DNA from: an uncultured Armatimonadota bacterium
GTDB taxonomy: Bacteria; Armatimonadota; Armatimonadia; Armatimonadales; Armatimonadaceae
Direction of reading: 5' to 3'
NCBI GenBank assembly: GCA_903910385.1
Contig: CAIVZM010000016.1
Location: 53,259-117,258 of the forward strand
DNA: 64,000 bases
Shown here piece after piece: positions 36,374-46,041 of the stretch. Made by a program: the position numbers and the translations under genes. The notes beneath the pieces are model-generated. The model was given only the letters and a program-made list of their open reading frames with translations. It did no database searches and had not been told where the DNA came from. Each line of letters starts with the position of its first letter. Position 1 is the first letter of the stretch.

Positions 36374-36933
36374 AATAGAGACGCTCTCCACAACAGCGCC
36401 GTGTCGTACTGACGTTCCGAGCGAATATTAGTTACTGATTTTCAGAATTTACGCAGGTTTGTCTGAGTCCCAGTCGAGAAGGATTCCGCCGTCTCACTGC
36501 AAATATTGTCACCATTCCGATCGTTCGGGGTTTCGATGACGGGATTGCCGTGTCTGTGGCGACCGTCCGGATGAACGGTAGGATATGCATGTCTCAGTCC
36601 GCCATAGAAGATTTCGTTGGCTATTTCGATTCTTAAAGGAATCCTGCTGATGGGGTGATTGCCTTTTCTTGGGACGTTTGCCCGAATGCATCGGCTATAG
36701 CTTCAGTCAACCACCATCGCCAGACAGGCAGAAGTCCTGTATTTGACGTGTTCTCCCGATTATTCTTCCTTATAGTGGCGCATTCCGGCGACAGATGCTA
36801 CGGTCAGGCAGGATTTTTCTTCGTGCAGTCGTACCTTATAGAGAGTCTAACGATATTCGTCCCGTGCGAATGCGACGGACGTGAGAAAGACACTGGAAAT
36901 GGGGCGCTATACGCCCTGGAGGATGATGAGAAC
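36374..36933. other. Intergenic stretch before the Gfo/Idh gene
   Basis: About 560 nt. On the minus strand near 36440-36640 an open stretch without a start reads ANEIFYGGLRHAYPTVHPDG and could be a remnant or a repeat element; not strong enough to call. The plus-strand frame running into the oxidoreductase from 36655 lacks coding character and is rejected as a start. Confidence 0.3.
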
Positions 36934-38322
36934 ATGAGCAGGCAACAGAGTCGCCGCGATTTTTTACGCACCGCAGCGACCGTCACCGGAATCGGCATGT
37001 TTGGCGGCGTCGAAGCGCACGCCGCACGCCTTTTAAACCCCAAATCGCCCAATGAACAGCTCAGTTTCGCCTGTATCGGCGTGGGCGGCAAAGGCGACAG
37101 CGATAGTGACGACGCTGCACGTTTTGGCAATATCGTCGCGATCTGTGATGTGGATTCGGAAGCGCTGGCTAAAAAAGCGCAGAAGTACCCGAACGCCAAA
37201 CAGTACCGCGACTACCGCAAAATGTTCGACGAAATGGGAAAACAGATCGATGCAGTGACGGTCAGCACCCCCGACCATTCCCATGGCCCGGCGACCGCTC
37301 TGGCATTGCACCTAAAAAAGCCCGCCTACACCCAGAAACCGCTCGCGCACAGCATTTACGAATGCCGCGAACTGTCAAACCTTGCCCGCAAAAACCGCGT
37401 GGTCACACAGATGGGTAATCAGGGAACCGCAGACAACCGCATGCGTAAGAACGCTTACCGGGTACGCGCCGGACATATCGGCGTCGTCAAGGAAGTGCAT
37501 GTCTGGTCAGACCGTCCGATCTGGCCGCAGGGCATCGACCGTTCGTTCTCACGCCCAGTACCGGCGAATCTGGATTGGGACTTGTGGCTCGGCCCGGCGG
37601 CGGAGCGACGATTCGGAGAAAACTATCACACATTCGCTTGGCGCGGATGGTGGGACTTCGGCACAGGAGCTTTGGGTGACATGGCATGCCACATGGTCAA
37701 CCTGCCATTCATGGCGTTGAATCTGCGCAATCCCCTGTCGGTAGTGGCGACCTGTAGCGGTCACAACAAGGACAGCTATCCGAAAAGCTCAAAGATCATC
37801 TTCGAATTCCCCGAAGGCAAGGTTGATGGCAAGACGCGCCCCGCCCTGACCATGTACTGGTATGATGGCGGCTACAAGCCTGGCAAGGAACTGATACCCA
37901 AGGCGATGTTGCCCGAAAACGGCGAAATGCCCAGTTCTGGCTCACTGATTATCGGCGACAAGGGCGTACTGTACACCCCCGGCGACTACGGTGGCGGCGG
38001 ATTTGTCGTCACGCCAGCGGGTGAGATCATCGAAGAAGATACCGCCAAGCCGGTGACTTTTCCGGTCTCCAAGGGACACTGGGAAGACTTTATCGCCGCG
38101 ATTCGTGGAGTCGAAAAGAATGTCGGCAACTTCCCGGAATACGCCGGACCTCTGGCGGAAACCATTCTGCTCGGGAACCTGGCGGTCTGGCCCGCCTGGA
38201 AGGGTGAAGGGGAAAAAATCCTCTGGAACGCGAAAGACTTGAAGGTGCGGAATGGTTCCGCAACTGCCGATGAGGTCGAAAAGATTATCCGTCCTGTCTA
38301 CCGCCCTGGCTACTCTTTGTAG
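36934..38322 (+). CDS. Tat-exported Gfo/Idh/MocA-family oxidoreductase
   Basis: 462 residues from ATG 36934 (GGAGG 11 nt upstream). Twin-arginine signal SRRDFLRTAATVTG. Rossmann part with GVGGKGDSD and the dinucleotide-linked VTVSTPDHSHGPATALAL; the family's E-K-P is Q-K-P here (YTQKPLAHS), keeping the Lys. Second domain matches GFO_IDH_MocA C-terminal types found in Planctomycetes and Armatimonadota (GSLIIGDKGVLYTPG). Exported folded with NAD(P) bound; likely oxidises or rearranges sugars in the periplasm. Ends at a hairpin terminator. Confidence 0.92.
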   Translation: MSRQQSRRDFLRTAATVTGIGMFGGVEAHAARLLNPKSPNEQLSFACIGVGGKGDSDSDDAARFGNIVAICDVDSEALAKKAQKYPNAKQYRDYRKMFDEMGKQIDAVTVSTPDHSHGPATALALHLKKPAYTQKPLAHSIYECRELSNLARKNRVVTQMGNQGTADNRMRKNAYRVRAGHIGVVKEVHVWSDRPIWPQGIDRSFSRPVPANLDWDLWLGPAAERRFGENYHTFAWRGWWDFGTGALGDMACHMVNLPFMALNLRNPLSVVATCSGHNKDSYPKSSKIIFEFPEGKVDGKTRPALTMYWYDGGYKPGKELIPKAMLPENGEMPSSGSLIIGDKGVLYTPGDYGGGGFVVTPAGEIIEEDTAKPVTFPVSKGHWEDFIAAIRGVEKNVGNFPEYAGPLAETILLGNLAVWPAWKGEGEKILWNAKDLKVRNGSATADEVEKIIRPVYRPGYSL

Positions 38323-38365
38323 CCTCAACCCTGGCTTGTAGTTCTGGCTACGAACGCACAGAAAT

Positions 38366-38406
38366 AACGCCTCCGTTTTTTGGCATCGCCGGAATACGGA
38401 GGCGTT
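38366..38406 (+). terminator. Intrinsic terminator after the Gfo/Idh gene
   Basis: Perfect 10-bp inverted repeat AACGCCTCCG / complement (38366-38375 and 38397-38406), loop of 21 nt, then TCTTTG. Confidence 0.7.
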
Positions 38407-38433
38407 TCTTTGTGAATGATTACCTGACCATTG

Positions 38434-38607
38434 CTATCGGGGAAGTCCGTTTACTTCAACTGTTGGGCGGATAAGAGCGTCCCACACCCCTACCCCAACC
38501 GCTTGCGTTTGCACCAGAACCTGAGCGATACCGGAAGAAGGAATTGGGATACTCTCCAGAAGGATCGAATCGATTCCGCCGAACTGATGGATTCTCGACG
38601 TCTTCAT
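38434..38607 (-). pseudogene. Truncated zinc-type/quinone alcohol dehydrogenase (MDR) remnant
   Basis: 57 codons from ATG 38607 (or 38619) to TAG 38434-38436. The sequence is the N-terminus of a medium-chain dehydrogenase: MKTSRIHQFGGIDSILLESI, then AVGVGVWDALIR, where full-length relatives continue for about 250 more residues with the cofactor domain. Here it stops after the first substrate-domain strands. Clearly a broken gene. Confidence 0.75.
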
Positions 38608-38792
38608 TCGTGGCGCCATCGCAGGCGAGTTCGATCCCGAACCGGATTCTTCCCATCGATCCATATCCTTTATATTCATTATGTAATACTTCCTGAATCG
38701 ACGACAGTGTCAAATTCCCTACCAAAATTATAATACTATTCCTTTTTCTTATGCACCTTTATTTCCTTGATTTCCTTGGGTACACTATTACA

Positions 38793-40184
38793 ATGAATAA
38801 CCGCCCGATCTCAGGAGAACAGCGCCGTTGGCTACTGCGGGAGATTCAACACTGGCGCGATGTCGGAATTGTCACAGACGAAGCGACAGAAAGGATCATC
38901 GGACTGTATGAATCTGAAGCTGTCGCTGAAGGACGGCAATCTTCACGAACCGTCTCTATCCTGATGGGGATCGCGGGGCTTTTCGCCGCCGCCGCAGTCT
39001 GTCTGTTGATTGCATACAACTGGTCGGCGTTGTCCGGCGCCGCGAAGATTGGAATCGTCGTCGGAATCACGGCATCTGTGTACGCAACAGCGTTCCGCTC
39101 CCACTGGAGAAAGTTAAGACAAACCGGTGAATCCACCGGCAGATTCAGCCTTTCGGAAGCGTTATTTTTTCTGGGTTGCCTGTTGCTGGGCGGTGATATC
39201 TTTCTGATCCAGCAGGTTTTTCAGAATAATGGACAGGAATCCATCGGCGTCCTGTTGTGGCTTCTGGGAATCGTTCCATTTGTCCTCTATTTCGATTCAG
39301 TTTTATTTCATGCGCTTTTCGTGTCGTTGCTCGCGATATGGATTCTGTCCACCGCGCCGGATTCGGCTTTCGGCAGGGACAGCGATCCATTTGCGCTATT
39401 GCGAATAGGTCTGGTTACCTTTCCTGCGCTGACATATGGTATCTGGCGTTCCCATGTCCGCCAGAGTCCGGCTCTGCTCGGTATGTTCCTGCTTCTGGGA
39501 GTTTTCGCTACCGAACTGTATATAGGTGAGTCGGCACGGTGGCTTTCAGTCCCGTTGTTCGGTATGGTCGGGGCGGGCTTGGTCTGTCTGGATATTTGTT
39601 TCACATTACCCAGCAGTATCGCATCGGCATACCGACGCTACGGTTTGCTGATGATTGTCTTTTTCCTTGCACTCACCGAGCTGCAGCTGTCCTTATCAGA
39701 TTCGGGTTTCAGGCTCGATCCGGGTTCAGGGGGAATTCCCTCATTCTGGATAATAGCAACGATAGGGGTGACATTCATTGCGAGTTTGTCCCTGAGCATT
39801 GGACGAATCTTGCGTTCCGCTGCAGGTTCTGGAGAGAATGTTGCGGAGTCGGCTTTGATGACGCTCCTGACATTGATGTTCGCCGCGCAGGCGCTGTGGA
39901 TCATCCTGAGTCCGCAATGGGACAGATTTTATTTCGCATTAGGAACCGATATTGTTACTTTGATTTCCGCTGCTAGTCTGATCAGTATCGGGCTTCAGCA
40001 GGATCGCGGTCGCACCTCAGCGCTCGGGGTCATAGCATTGCTGCTACAGGTTACTCGTCTGTACATTCAGTTCATCGGTTCCGCTGGCGGCATTCTGGGC
40101 GGTGCGGCGCTGTTTCTGCTGTGCGCTATTGTCGTGTTTATGGTCGCTAATTACTGGCGTCGAAAAAAGAGTTTGACCCATTAA
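38793..40184 (+). CDS. DUF2157 membrane protein
   Basis: 463 residues from ATG 38793 (MNNRPISGEQRRWL). N-terminal soluble helix region, then LLIAYNWSALSGAAKIGIV, the characteristic DUF2157 stretch, and about twelve membrane helices. Function unknown. The next gene is a GDYXXLXY protein 100 nt downstream; the two families are commonly neighbours, so they probably work together. The longer start at 38751 has no ribosome site. Confidence 0.88.
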   Translation: MNNRPISGEQRRWLLREIQHWRDVGIVTDEATERIIGLYESEAVAEGRQSSRTVSILMGIAGLFAAAAVCLLIAYNWSALSGAAKIGIVVGITASVYATAFRSHWRKLRQTGESTGRFSLSEALFFLGCLLLGGDIFLIQQVFQNNGQESIGVLLWLLGIVPFVLYFDSVLFHALFVSLLAIWILSTAPDSAFGRDSDPFALLRIGLVTFPALTYGIWRSHVRQSPALLGMFLLLGVFATELYIGESARWLSVPLFGMVGAGLVCLDICFTLPSSIASAYRRYGLLMIVFFLALTELQLSLSDSGFRLDPGSGGIPSFWIIATIGVTFIASLSLSIGRILRSAAGSGENVAESALMTLLTLMFAAQALWIILSPQWDRFYFALGTDIVTLISAASLISIGLQQDRGRTSALGVIALLLQVTRLYIQFIGSAGGILGGAALFLLCAIVVFMVANYWRRKKSLTH

Positions 40185-40284
40185 AATTAACCTGATTGAT
40201 AGCCCAGGGAAGCCGGATGCTAACGATAGATGAATGCCGATCCTATTACTGTTTAGCAGGATTTAATGAAAAGGAAACAGGTCT

Positions 40285-40836
40285 ATGATTCCGTCGGAAC
40301 GTTCACCGTCGCTTTTGTCTTCCAGATTATCGCTACTGATAGTCGGTGTCGCTCTGCAGGCGATGGTTTTGCTAGCCACCGGAATCCTCGCGGCGGTGCC
40401 ATTCCTGCTTGGAGAACGTGGGTTCTTAGCGGTCGTTCCTGTCGATCCGACCCACCTGATCAAAGGGGATTATGTCACTCTCAGCTATGCGTTTTCTACG
40501 AAAGCCTCGCGACTGAACGATCTTCCCTGCTCGGTTCCGCGCTATGTGCCCCTCACAAAGGAATTATCGCCGTCCACGGGTGTGTCCCCCGGTACCGAAG
40601 AACATCGCTGGATCGCCGGGGAACCCACCCTCAAAAAGCCGGAGAGTGGGTATTTCCTCAAGAGTTCGTGCGGCGACCATCAGGAAGTCGAGTTCGGCAT
40701 CGAAAAATTCTATACGGAGAAGGAGAAAGCAAAGGAATACGAATCGCCGTTACAGGCGCGTAAACTTCAAGCGGAGATTGCGGTCACCTCATCTGGTAAG
40801 GCGTCGGTCATCCGGCTCGTCTTCGATCCGAGATAA
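40285..40836 (+). CDS. GDYXXLXY-domain protein
   Basis: 183 residues. One membrane helix (VGVALQAMVLLATGILAAVP), then the name-giving motif GDYVTLSY at about residues 61-68 (context PTHLIKGDYVTLSYAF) and a mainly beta, charged remainder outside. ATG 40285 has AAGGAAA about 9 nt upstream. Family function is unknown; it habitually follows DUF2157 proteins, as here. Confidence 0.92.
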   Translation: MIPSERSPSLLSSRLSLLIVGVALQAMVLLATGILAAVPFLLGERGFLAVVPVDPTHLIKGDYVTLSYAFSTKASRLNDLPCSVPRYVPLTKELSPSTGVSPGTEEHRWIAGEPTLKKPESGYFLKSSCGDHQEVEFGIEKFYTEKEKAKEYESPLQARKLQAEIAVTSSGKASVIRLVFDPR

Positions 40837-41106
40837 GGGAGACACTTACACAAGAGGGGGCGGGAATAGATTGCAACTATGAAAAAGTGGTGTCTTTTCG
40901 GTAAAATTCAATCAAAGGATATCCCATTGCGCTCTGCACGATAGTTCTTTGGGCCAATTATTCATATTCCTTATGTAATAAAATATTCAGGATACAAGTC
41001 ATATCTCAAGAAATGATTCAGGTATACTGAGATTTGATTATCAATTAATAGTCTCATTTACAGTCAGACACACTAAGTAACTCGTGCAGAAAGAACGACT
41101 CAACAA

Positions 41107-42855
41107 ATGATTCAGGTCTCTCGACGAACATCCTTCCCCATTGTGCAGGGGGTAACCGCCATTTTCGGTGCGTTATCGACGATATCGCTGGTTTCCCTAC
41201 CGCAATCGGCGCAGGCGCAGGGCGCGGACTCCATCTATTATGGCGGCGATATTTTGACGATGGCAGGGAAGACGCCGCAATATGTCGAACGTCTTGCGAT
41301 CAAGAACGGCAAGATCGTCTATGCCGGTCCCGCATCAGGAATCACACCCTATAAAGCGCCAACTACCTCTGTCGTCAACCTCAAGGGCAAGACGCTGCTC
41401 CCCGGATTTATCGACGGGCACAGCCATTACTACAACTCCCTTCAGGTAGCAAACCAGGCGAAACTCTATCCGCCGCCGTCCGGACCCGCCCGCGATGTTC
41501 CTTCGATCATTGCGACGCTTCAAAAATATGCCAAAGAGCGTAATATCCCCAAAGGCGAGATGATCATCGGCTATGGATACGATGATAACGTCATGCCGGG
41601 AGGACGTCTTCTCAACCGCGACGATCTGGATAAAGCGTTCCCCGATAATCCGGTGCGCGTGGATCATATTTCCATGCACGGGACGGTGTTAAATAGCCTC
41701 GCTCTGAAATATTACGGCTATTCCGCCGAGACGAAAACGCCTCCCGGCGGTGTCATTGTCCGTAAGCCGGGGACGAACGAACCGTATGGCCTGATCATGG
41801 AGACAGCTTTTCTCCCAGTAGTGAGTAAGACCGAAACGATGACCCCGGAACAGGAGATCGCTGCCACTCGCGCCGGTCAGGCGCTGTATGCGGAAGCGGG
41901 AATCACCACCGCACAGGAAGGCGCAACCCATCTGGGGCAACTGCAAACCATCAAACGCGCGGCGGATACGGGAGCAAATATAATCGATGTGATCGCGTAT
42001 CCGTTCATCACCGACCTGGAGCAAACGCTGGCGGAATTTCCCGTCTCCGAATGGACGAAATACCGGAATCGGCTCAAAATCGGCGGCGTCAAGCTCACGG
42101 TGGACGGTTCCCCGCAGGGACGCACCGCGTACTTCACCACGCCGTACTTGACCGGCGGCCCGGCGGGCGAAAAGAACTGGCGCGGCGAGTTGACATTCCC
42201 GCAGGATACGATCAACAAAATGGTCAAGCAGGTCTATTCGCTCAAAGTGCCTTTACTGCTCCACTGCAATGGCGATGGCGCTATCGATTCGTTCCTGAAG
42301 GCGTATGAATTCGCCCGCGCCGGAGATTACAGCCGATACTGGAATGTGACCACGATTCATTCGCAATTCATGCGGAAGGATCAGATGCCCAAATTCGTCA
42401 AGTACAAGGTACGCCCTTCATTCTATACCCTGCACACCTTTTACTTCGCGGATGCGCACATCAAAAACCGGGGCAAGGCGCAGGCGATGTATATCAGCCC
42501 GACCCGTGACGCCATCGATTCCGGTTTACGCCCCACCAATCATACCGATTTCGTGGTCGCGCCGCTTGATCAGATAATGATGCTCTGGTCTGCCGTCAAT
42601 CGAACGTCCCGCGCCGGAGCGAGTATCGGTTCCGATCAGCGCATTTCGCCTTACGAAGGTTTGAAAATGATGACGCTCTGGGGCGCGGAACAGTACGACG
42701 AACAATCGCGCAAGGGCTCACTCGAACCCGGAAAACTCGCCGATCTGGTGATTCTGAACCAGAATCCCCTGAAGGTCAAGCCGATGGCGATCAAGGATAT
42801 CAAAGTATTAGAAACGGTCAAAGAAGGTAAGACTATTTACCCCGCCAAACCCTGA
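41107..42855 (+). CDS. Secreted YtcJ-like amidohydrolase
   Basis: 582 residues. Signal sequence ends near QAQGAD (about residue 40). Amidohydrolase_3 features: YYGGDILTMAGKTPQYVERL, metal-binding GFIDGHSHYYN (H-x-H), later LLLHCNGDGAID (His) and the C-terminal composite-domain end GSLEPGKLADLVILNQNPL. Family enzymes hydrolyse amide bonds in small molecules; substrate unknown. It is a paralogue of the gene at 61965-63914, sharing NPLKV-PMAIKDI at the end. Ends at a very strong terminator. Confidence 0.92.
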   Translation: MIQVSRRTSFPIVQGVTAIFGALSTISLVSLPQSAQAQGADSIYYGGDILTMAGKTPQYVERLAIKNGKIVYAGPASGITPYKAPTTSVVNLKGKTLLPGFIDGHSHYYNSLQVANQAKLYPPPSGPARDVPSIIATLQKYAKERNIPKGEMIIGYGYDDNVMPGGRLLNRDDLDKAFPDNPVRVDHISMHGTVLNSLALKYYGYSAETKTPPGGVIVRKPGTNEPYGLIMETAFLPVVSKTETMTPEQEIAATRAGQALYAEAGITTAQEGATHLGQLQTIKRAADTGANIIDVIAYPFITDLEQTLAEFPVSEWTKYRNRLKIGGVKLTVDGSPQGRTAYFTTPYLTGGPAGEKNWRGELTFPQDTINKMVKQVYSLKVPLLLHCNGDGAIDSFLKAYEFARAGDYSRYWNVTTIHSQFMRKDQMPKFVKYKVRPSFYTLHTFYFADAHIKNRGKAQAMYISPTRDAIDSGLRPTNHTDFVVAPLDQIMMLWSAVNRTSRAGASIGSDQRISPYEGLKMMTLWGAEQYDEQSRKGSLEPGKLADLVILNQNPLKVKPMAIKDIKVLETVKEGKTIYPAKP

Positions 42856-42875
42856 CTTTACTCACGGTAGCACAG

Positions 42876-42915
42876 AAAAGAGTATCCGCGGGAAGATTCC
42901 AGCGGATACTCTTTT
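42876..42915 (+). terminator. Intrinsic terminator after the amidohydrolase
   Basis: Perfect 14-bp stem (42876-42889 and 42902-42915), 12-nt loop and T-run 42912-42916. Confidence 0.9.
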
Positions 42916-42996
42916 TGTTTTCAGTCCAATTAAGACGTTGAAGGTTAGCTGTGATGCATTTCACCATTATTGTTATTGTTTGACGAATTGCAGACA

Positions 42997-43191
42997 CTAA
43001 TACACAGGAACACGTGAATAGATCATCAGGACGGTGGCTATCGTCTTCTTTTCGTTGTTAAGATGGTCGACCGTCGTCGCCGTTTGCCCTTCGCCCTCAA
43101 TGGTGAAAGGTAATACGGTGAAAATCGACACATCAGCATAGACTACATTCCCTGTCCTAAAGCTCAAAGAAAACGAGAGCCATTGATCATG
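42997..43191 (-). pseudogene. C-terminal gene remnant, unknown family
   Basis: Open frame of 64 codons bounded upstream by TAA and ending with TAG 42997-42999, with no good start (a TTG occurs ten codons in). The sequence is strongly protein-like: HDQWLSFSLSFRTGNVVYAD, then SIFTVLPFTIEGEGQTATTV and IATVLMIYSRVPVY, alternating in a beta pattern. Most likely the tail of a deleted gene. The 190 nt beyond it (43192-43383) are very AT-rich and probably hold the promoter of the next gene. Confidence 0.45.
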
Positions 43192-43383
43192 TTAAATTCG
43201 TATCAATAAGTTAATAAATACAGCATAAAAATTATTTTTTAACATTTTTTCAATTAGATCACATTTATCTTGTTACATTTTGAATATATAAAGTATAATT
43301 AAGATGTAAACATATGAAACTGACAATTAGAACGGCAACTCGATCAGGAAAAGAGCAGCATAATCTCTCTATGGAAAACAGCT

Positions 43384-43815
43384 ATGATTGTTTCTAAGAT
43401 GCACATGAAATCCGATATTTGTTTCATCGATGACAAGACAGTCGAATCTCCCAATGTCTCTCTGGAAGAAAATGAACCAGTATATGATGCGCTCAACCGT
43501 GCCCATGTCACTATCGAACGCTCCCAACGGTGTGATGACGGAATTGAATCGCACCTCAATGCCTTCGTGAATCTGCCAGATATGAAACTGTTGGAAAACG
43601 AAAACTCAGAAGAAAAGCGCCGATTTCTGTGCGAAGGTATCGCGGCAACACTCTACGGAAAAGATGCGGAAATCGCCGATGGCGATTACTGGCAAGACGC
43701 TTTCATGGTCGCCCGCGCCATGATCGCCTCGAGACATATCGACGGCTTTTACAACGCATTTATCGCTCTTGCTCTGGCGGCGGAATCGGCAATACAATCT
43801 GGGAACGAAGCCTAA
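43384..43815 (+). CDS. Hypothetical protein
   Basis: 143 residues, soluble, acidic, mostly helical (SEEKRRFLCEGIAATLYGKD, FYNAFIALALAAESAIQ). No family recognised and no signal sequence. The opening is uncertain: ATG 43384 or ATG 43399. An AT-rich region of about 150 nt precedes it. The second half has good coding character; the first 40 residues are less certain. Confidence 0.6.
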   Translation: MIVSKMHMKSDICFIDDKTVESPNVSLEENEPVYDALNRAHVTIERSQRCDDGIESHLNAFVNLPDMKLLENENSEEKRRFLCEGIAATLYGKDAEIADGDYWQDAFMVARAMIASRHIDGFYNAFIALALAAESAIQSGNEA

Positions 43816-44877
43816 TCTCCTGTTCTTCCGAACCGCTTCTTTTTCACAGTGTGGTGGAAAAGGAGAGCGGAACGTCCCGACTGCGCACTTTCTTCCTCTG
43901 CAACATCTATGCCTTATCTCTGACCAGCGGATAGCGTCTCCTCCGTGACTAGCTAAGGGCGTACGCTTGGGAGGAGTTATTCGCCACCTTGCCGGATAGA
44001 TTGCCCCATGCCGATTAACTGGATTTGCCACACACCTGTATAGACTCCGCCACGGTCGCCGCGTCGCTGGTTGAAAAGGTGGCGAATAAACCATCCCAAA
44101 TCCGACTCTGCTACATACGCGTGGCTGGGATAGAGGCGATACCTGTTCATAGGTTTAGATTCGCGAGCGCACTGGCGGATATCGGTCTATCAGAGGATAT
44201 CGATCTATCAAAGGACGCTATCACGCAGCCATTGTACTTGACCAATGCAGAGGAGTAAATCGGACAAGCGGCACGGATGATAGCGAACGTTCTGTAGAAA
44301 TCAAGAAAATTCACGTAATTTCGAGTCAGAGATACCTGCGGATTGAGATAAATTGACAATTGACAAGAATGAGGATCGGTATTGTGGGAAGGGAAAAAAT
44401 TAAGGCCTGCCGTACCTGTCGGCAGGCCGTCCACTACAGCACGTGGAGAGAAAAGGAGATCACGTTCCTACTATACGCAATTTTGGACAAAGTGCAAGAC
44501 CTCCTATTGATATATTTTGCCTCCTATTACCTGCTGACAGTCCTCTCGAGTCGATAACCCTCAACAATTTCGCACCAATTTTCGCGGGATCAAAGTCTGA
44601 GAGCAAAATTGGTGATAATGACGTCTGACATTGCCCTATGTAAGATAGCATCAATGCTACAGAAGTGTTTAAGATTTCCCTTATGAAATACCAACCCCAT
44701 AGTTTCTTGTCAGTTATTGCGTTATTTATTGATATGCAGCGACTTTTGACACAACAAGATCAGATTCGACGGTTTTCCCATAGTATTCAAGCAAGAAAAA
44801 AATTTGCATTATTTTGCAATGACCGCATGATACATTTATAGAAAACAGGTAAGAGAGGGCAGCCGAACGAATTTTCG
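43816..44877. other. One-kilobase gap with inverted repeats and possible gene debris
   Basis: No intact gene. It holds a MITE-like inverted repeat, an 18-nt tandem duplication (44178-44195 and 44196-44213), a perfect 9-bp hairpin (44404-44412/44420-44428) and a 10-bp inverted repeat (44573-44582/44605-44614). A plus-strand frame 44025-44258 ends protein-like (ASALADIGLSEDIDLSKDAI). A minus-strand frame 44460-44654 includes FDPAKIGAKLLRVI, reminiscent of a LacI-type C-terminus; both are weak. Confidence 0.5.
43967..44099. mobile_element. MITE-like inverted-repeat element
   Basis: Perfect 14-bp inverted repeats TTATTCGCCACCTT (43977-43990) and its complement (44076-44089); beyond a 4-nt mismatch on each side a further 6 bp pair (43967-43972 with 44094-44099). 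Total 133 bp, non-coding inside. No target duplication is visible. Could instead be a large RNA hairpin. Confidence 0.5.
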
Positions 44878-45576
44878 ATGCAATTTGACAGGTATCAGGA
44901 CATGACGGAAGGACGGTTCATAGCGACTCCAGAAAAAGGGGAAGTTACTTCACTGCTCATACGCCCGGACAACGCCCGTAGTCTGCTCGTCCTTGGGCAT
45001 GGCGCGAGTGCGGATTTGCGTCACCGCACCCTGCAGATTATTGCTGAGCGTCTCGCTGAAACCCATATAGCGACTTTCCGCTACAATTACCCTTACATGG
45101 AGCGGGGCGGTGGCGGTCGAGACTCTCAGGAAGTGACTCTGGCTACCATTCATTCCGCCGTCGCCGCCGCCCGTCGCGCCACCCCTGATCTGCCCCTTGT
45201 AGCAGGTGGGCATTCGTTCGGAGGACGCATGACCTCGTTGGCGCAGTCACTCTCACCTCTGGATGAGGTGCGGGGCTTGATCTTTTTTTCCTTCCCCCTC
45301 CACCCGGCAGGTAAACCGGGAATTGAACGCGCCGCGCACCTGAAGAAAATAAACCTCCCGATGCTCTTCCTCTCTGGTACTCGTGATGATCTTGCGGAGT
45401 TGTCTCTTCTAAAGCCAGTCTGCGAAAGTCTCGGCGACAGCGCCACCCTGAGCCTGCTGGATACCGCGAATCATGGATACGCCATTCAGAAACGTTCCCG
45501 ACAGAGCGACGAAGACATCTTCACTGAGATGGCGCGAGTCGTATCCGCCTGGATCACGGAGAAAGGGATTTCCTGA
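44878..45576 (+). CDS. KANL3/Tex30-type alpha/beta hydrolase
   Basis: 232 residues. LLVLGHGASADLRHRTLQII gives the entry strand and oxyanion region, FRYNYPYMERGGGGRDS is typical of the KANL3/Tex30-like hydrolase family, and the nucleophile elbow is GGHSFGGRM (Ser near 119). Asp in SGTRDDLAEL and His in DTANHGYAIQK complete the triad. No signal sequence, so cytoplasmic. Start at ATG 44878 or 44902. Substrate unknown. Confidence 0.88.
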   Translation: MQFDRYQDMTEGRFIATPEKGEVTSLLIRPDNARSLLVLGHGASADLRHRTLQIIAERLAETHIATFRYNYPYMERGGGGRDSQEVTLATIHSAVAAARRATPDLPLVAGGHSFGGRMTSLAQSLSPLDEVRGLIFFSFPLHPAGKPGIERAAHLKKINLPMLFLSGTRDDLAELSLLKPVCESLGDSATLSLLDTANHGYAIQKRSRQSDEDIFTEMARVVSAWITEKGIS

Positions 45577-45603
45577 AGTCATCATGATAACCGGGATGTT
45601 GCT

Positions 45604-45708
45604 ATGACGGGGATATTGCTGGAGAGTCAGTTTTTTGTTTCCATTAGAAATTATCAACAATTCTACGAATTTTTAGAGATGCGCCCCGATGAGTTAACAG
45701 GTGCGTAG
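45604..45708 (+). CDS. Possible 34-codon ORF
   Basis: ATG 45604 to TAG 45706-45708. The peptide (MTGILLESQFFVSIRNYQQF, then YEFLEMRPDELTGA) reads like protein and CGGGAT lies just upstream, but nothing else supports it. May be a small gene, a fragment or chance. Confidence 0.22.
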   Translation: MTGILLESQFFVSIRNYQQFYEFLEMRPDELTGA

Positions 45709-45798
45709 GAATCTTTTCAAATCTGCAATGGAGACACAGTCCATAAGATACACTGTCGGACAGGATGCCTGAGAATCGAACCAGTAGCGGGAGGAATG

Positions 45799-46041
45799 AT
45801 GAAGGGGAATAAATTGACCGTGCCTATCAAGGCAGTGGCGTTCGCGATTCGGGGAAATATTTCCGAAGAAATCAAACTGGAACGACTACGCCAATTTTTG
45901 CAACAGGAAGCGACCCGTAAAGGGGTCAGGATCGATATCGATGCGCCTTTGTTACAGGGTTCGGTAGATGGCAAGGATGAACTATTCTTCTATAACGGCC
46001 CGAAAGGTCGTCCATTAGTCCTACCCGAATTACCTGAATGA
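45799..46041 (+). CDS. Small hypothetical protein
   Basis: 80 residues from ATG 45799 (a second ATG at 45796 is too close to GGGAGGA; 45799 gives 4 nt spacing). Sequence is soluble and mixed: KLTVPIKAVAFAIRGNISEE, LRQFLQQEATRKGVRIDID and a C-terminus rich in Gly/Pro. No family recognised. A good ribosome site and coding-like codons support it as real. Confidence 0.6.
   Translation: MKGNKLTVPIKAVAFAIRGNISEEIKLERLRQFLQQEATRKGVRIDIDAPLLQGSVDGKDELFFYNGPKGRPLVLPELPE

Noticed and set aside
36655..36933. N-terminal extension of the Gfo/Idh oxidoreductase
   Set aside because: A twin-arginine signal starts at ATG 36934 with GGAGG upstream; the extension has no coding character.
45771..45782. Minus-strand GGTTCGATTCTC, resembling a tRNA T-loop
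   Set aside because: The flanking bases do not form a T-stem, acceptor stem or anticodon arm.
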